Assembly: GCA_017452565.1 (NCBI GenBank)
Contig: JAFTMF010000208.1
Location: forward strand, 1-6,518
Source: Clostridia bacterium
GTDB taxonomy: Bacteria > Bacillota > Clostridia > Oscillospirales > CAG-272
DNA length: 6,518 nucleotides
Direction: 5' to 3'
Made by a program: the position numbers and the translations under genes. Below the pieces are notes generated by a model. That model was not told where the DNA came from. It saw only the letters and a program-made list of their open reading frames with translations, and did no database searches. Each line of letters starts with the position of its first letter. The first letter of the stretch is position 1. Positions 5,830 through 6,518 of this stretch are shown here, in pieces.

Positions 5830-6474
5830 TCAGTCCACGCTCACGCTGTCCCGCCAAGAGCTTCCCGTGCGGGGCGGGGTCATCGAACCGTCCTCGCTGT
5901 ACCAGAAATACTTCTGATTGTACACCTGCAATGGCTCACGGGTGAGATCGTCCCTAAGGCGCAGGATGTAAAAAGCATCGCCCTCCCGGGCAGACCGCCA
6001 CACCTCTTGGCTGTCCTGCTTGTACCGCTCACTCCAGCTGTAATTCCATCGATCGGGCATCCGATAAGTGCCGTAAGTCTCAAATTCAAATGCCCACAGC
6101 CATTTGACCTGCCTGTCTTTTCCGTATCCCTTGACTTCGTGATCCTCGTAGGTGCGCCTTACCGTGTCCTCCACGATTTCCAGCCCGCTTTGCAGAATCC
6201 GATTGCGCATCTTCTTCATCCGCACGGACTTCACTATAAAAAGAAATAGCAGTCCCGCAAAAGGAAGCCAAGCAACGGTACAAAGCCCAATGGCAACTCC
6301 GTGCACCCAAAGAAACTCCTGCGCACTTCCGATAACGTAGTAGATGGCAGCAATCAGAGCGGCAGTTGCGCCGGCAAGCAAAACCGTGGCGAATATCCAC
6401 CAAGGCAGAGCGATACGGTAACGCCGCAGCAGCTCCTCTCTGCCGATTTCTATGGTAAGCCGTTCTTTTTCCAT
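5830..6474 (-). CDS. Array gene A: first gene of the five-paralogue array, two-TM protein of unknown function
   Basis: A 214-residue protein and the most diverged member by eye. The ATG at 6474-6472 is preceded by GAGGTG (6481-6486) with six bases between. A TTG at 6492 is possible in frame, but then the ribosome binding site would lie inside the gene. It begins MEKERLT but has Gly11 where the other four have Cys11. Hydrophobic segments lie at about 23-48 and 57-81, followed by basic VKSVRMKKMRNR (81-92). The C-terminal domain has VED (101-103), FEF (129-131), YRMPDRWNYSWSE (137-149), GDAFY (165-169), YNQKYFWYSEDGS (185-197) and the tail SWRDSVSVD (206-214). It lacks the histidine of HYxWS. 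It is probably transcribed from the promoter at the window's right edge; whether transcription continues through the repeats into gene B is open. Confidence 0.86.
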   Translation of the reverse strand: MEKERLTIEIGREELLRRYRIALPWWIFATVLLAGATAALIAAIYYVIGSAQEFLWVHGVAIGLCTVAWLPFAGLLFLFIVKSVRMKKMRNRILQSGLEIVEDTVRRTYEDHEVKGYGKDRQVKWLWAFEFETYGTYRMPDRWNYSWSERYKQDSQEVWRSAREGDAFYILRLRDDLTREPLQVYNQKYFWYSEDGSMTPPRTGSSWRDSVSVD

Positions 6475-6505
6475 CCGATTCACCTCATACAATCATATTA
6501 CCATC

Positions 6506-6514
6506 AGTATAGCA
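6506..6514 (-). promoter_or_regulatory. Extended -10 element, probable promoter of the five-gene array
   Basis: On the minus strand TGC TATACT (6514-6506) is an extended -10 with five of six consensus bases in the hexamer. Transcription would start near 6499, about 25 bases before the ATG at 6474. The -35 box would lie beyond the window edge and cannot be judged. It shares the TGCTAT core with the transporter promoter at 1903-1911. Confidence 0.55.
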
Positions 6515-6518
6515 TACC

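Noticed and set aside
5025..5945. Plus-strand open frame of 306 codons crossing genes C, B and the end of A
   Set aside because: It overlaps three paralogous genes and the repeat gap on the opposite strand, and no ribosome binding site supports it.

Overview
The window looks like a chromosomal segment from a member of the Firmicutes, most likely class Clostridia (Oscillospirales-like). This is inferred from strong Shine-Dalgarno sites before every gene, TTG and GTG starts, sigma-A-type promoters with extended -10 boxes, and protein types common in that group. The genus cannot be told from the sequence. There are no RNA genes, CRISPR arrays, insertion sequences or prophage genes.

Layout. (1) 1-919, minus: the first 306 codons of a peptidase-U32-family protein (iron-sulphur, RNA-hydroxylation type); its 3' end lies beyond the window. 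(2) 920-1107: an intergenic stretch with four inverted repeats and a flanking imperfect 19-bp direct repeat, probably dispersed palindromic repeat modules. (3) 1108-1746, minus: a complete HAD phosphatase of the phosphoglycolate phosphatase/PpaX type. (4) 1747-1962: a divergent control region, with one promoter reading left into the HAD gene and a stronger extended -10 promoter reading right. A perfect stem-loop lies just before the ribosome binding site of the right-hand gene. (5) 1963-3207, plus: an MFS transporter resembling the organophosphate (OPA: GlpT/UhpT) branch, starting at TTG. (6) 3208-3260: a terminator shared by converging transcripts. (7) 3275-6474, minus: five tandem genes, all in one direction, encoding diverged copies of one unrecognised protein. 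I call them A to E in transcription order: A 5830-6474, B 5133-5744, C 4485-5120, D 3859-4470, E 3275-3832.

The five-gene array is the most interesting part. Each protein has a short N-terminus built on KKExLT, two membrane helices, a basic stretch, then a cytoplasmic domain of about 110 residues. That domain carries an ED pair, a YxWS motif and a GDxFY motif. A to D also end in a conserved tail of the type SWRDSVNLE, which E lacks. B to E are tightly packed with short gaps. A is separated from B by an 85-bp gap holding a 10-bp perfect stem and a run of 7-bp repeats. An extended -10 box (TGCTATACT) at the right edge probably drives the whole operon, and it ends at the shared terminator. No function is assigned. 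Nothing links the array mechanistically to the transporter, phosphatase or U32 genes.
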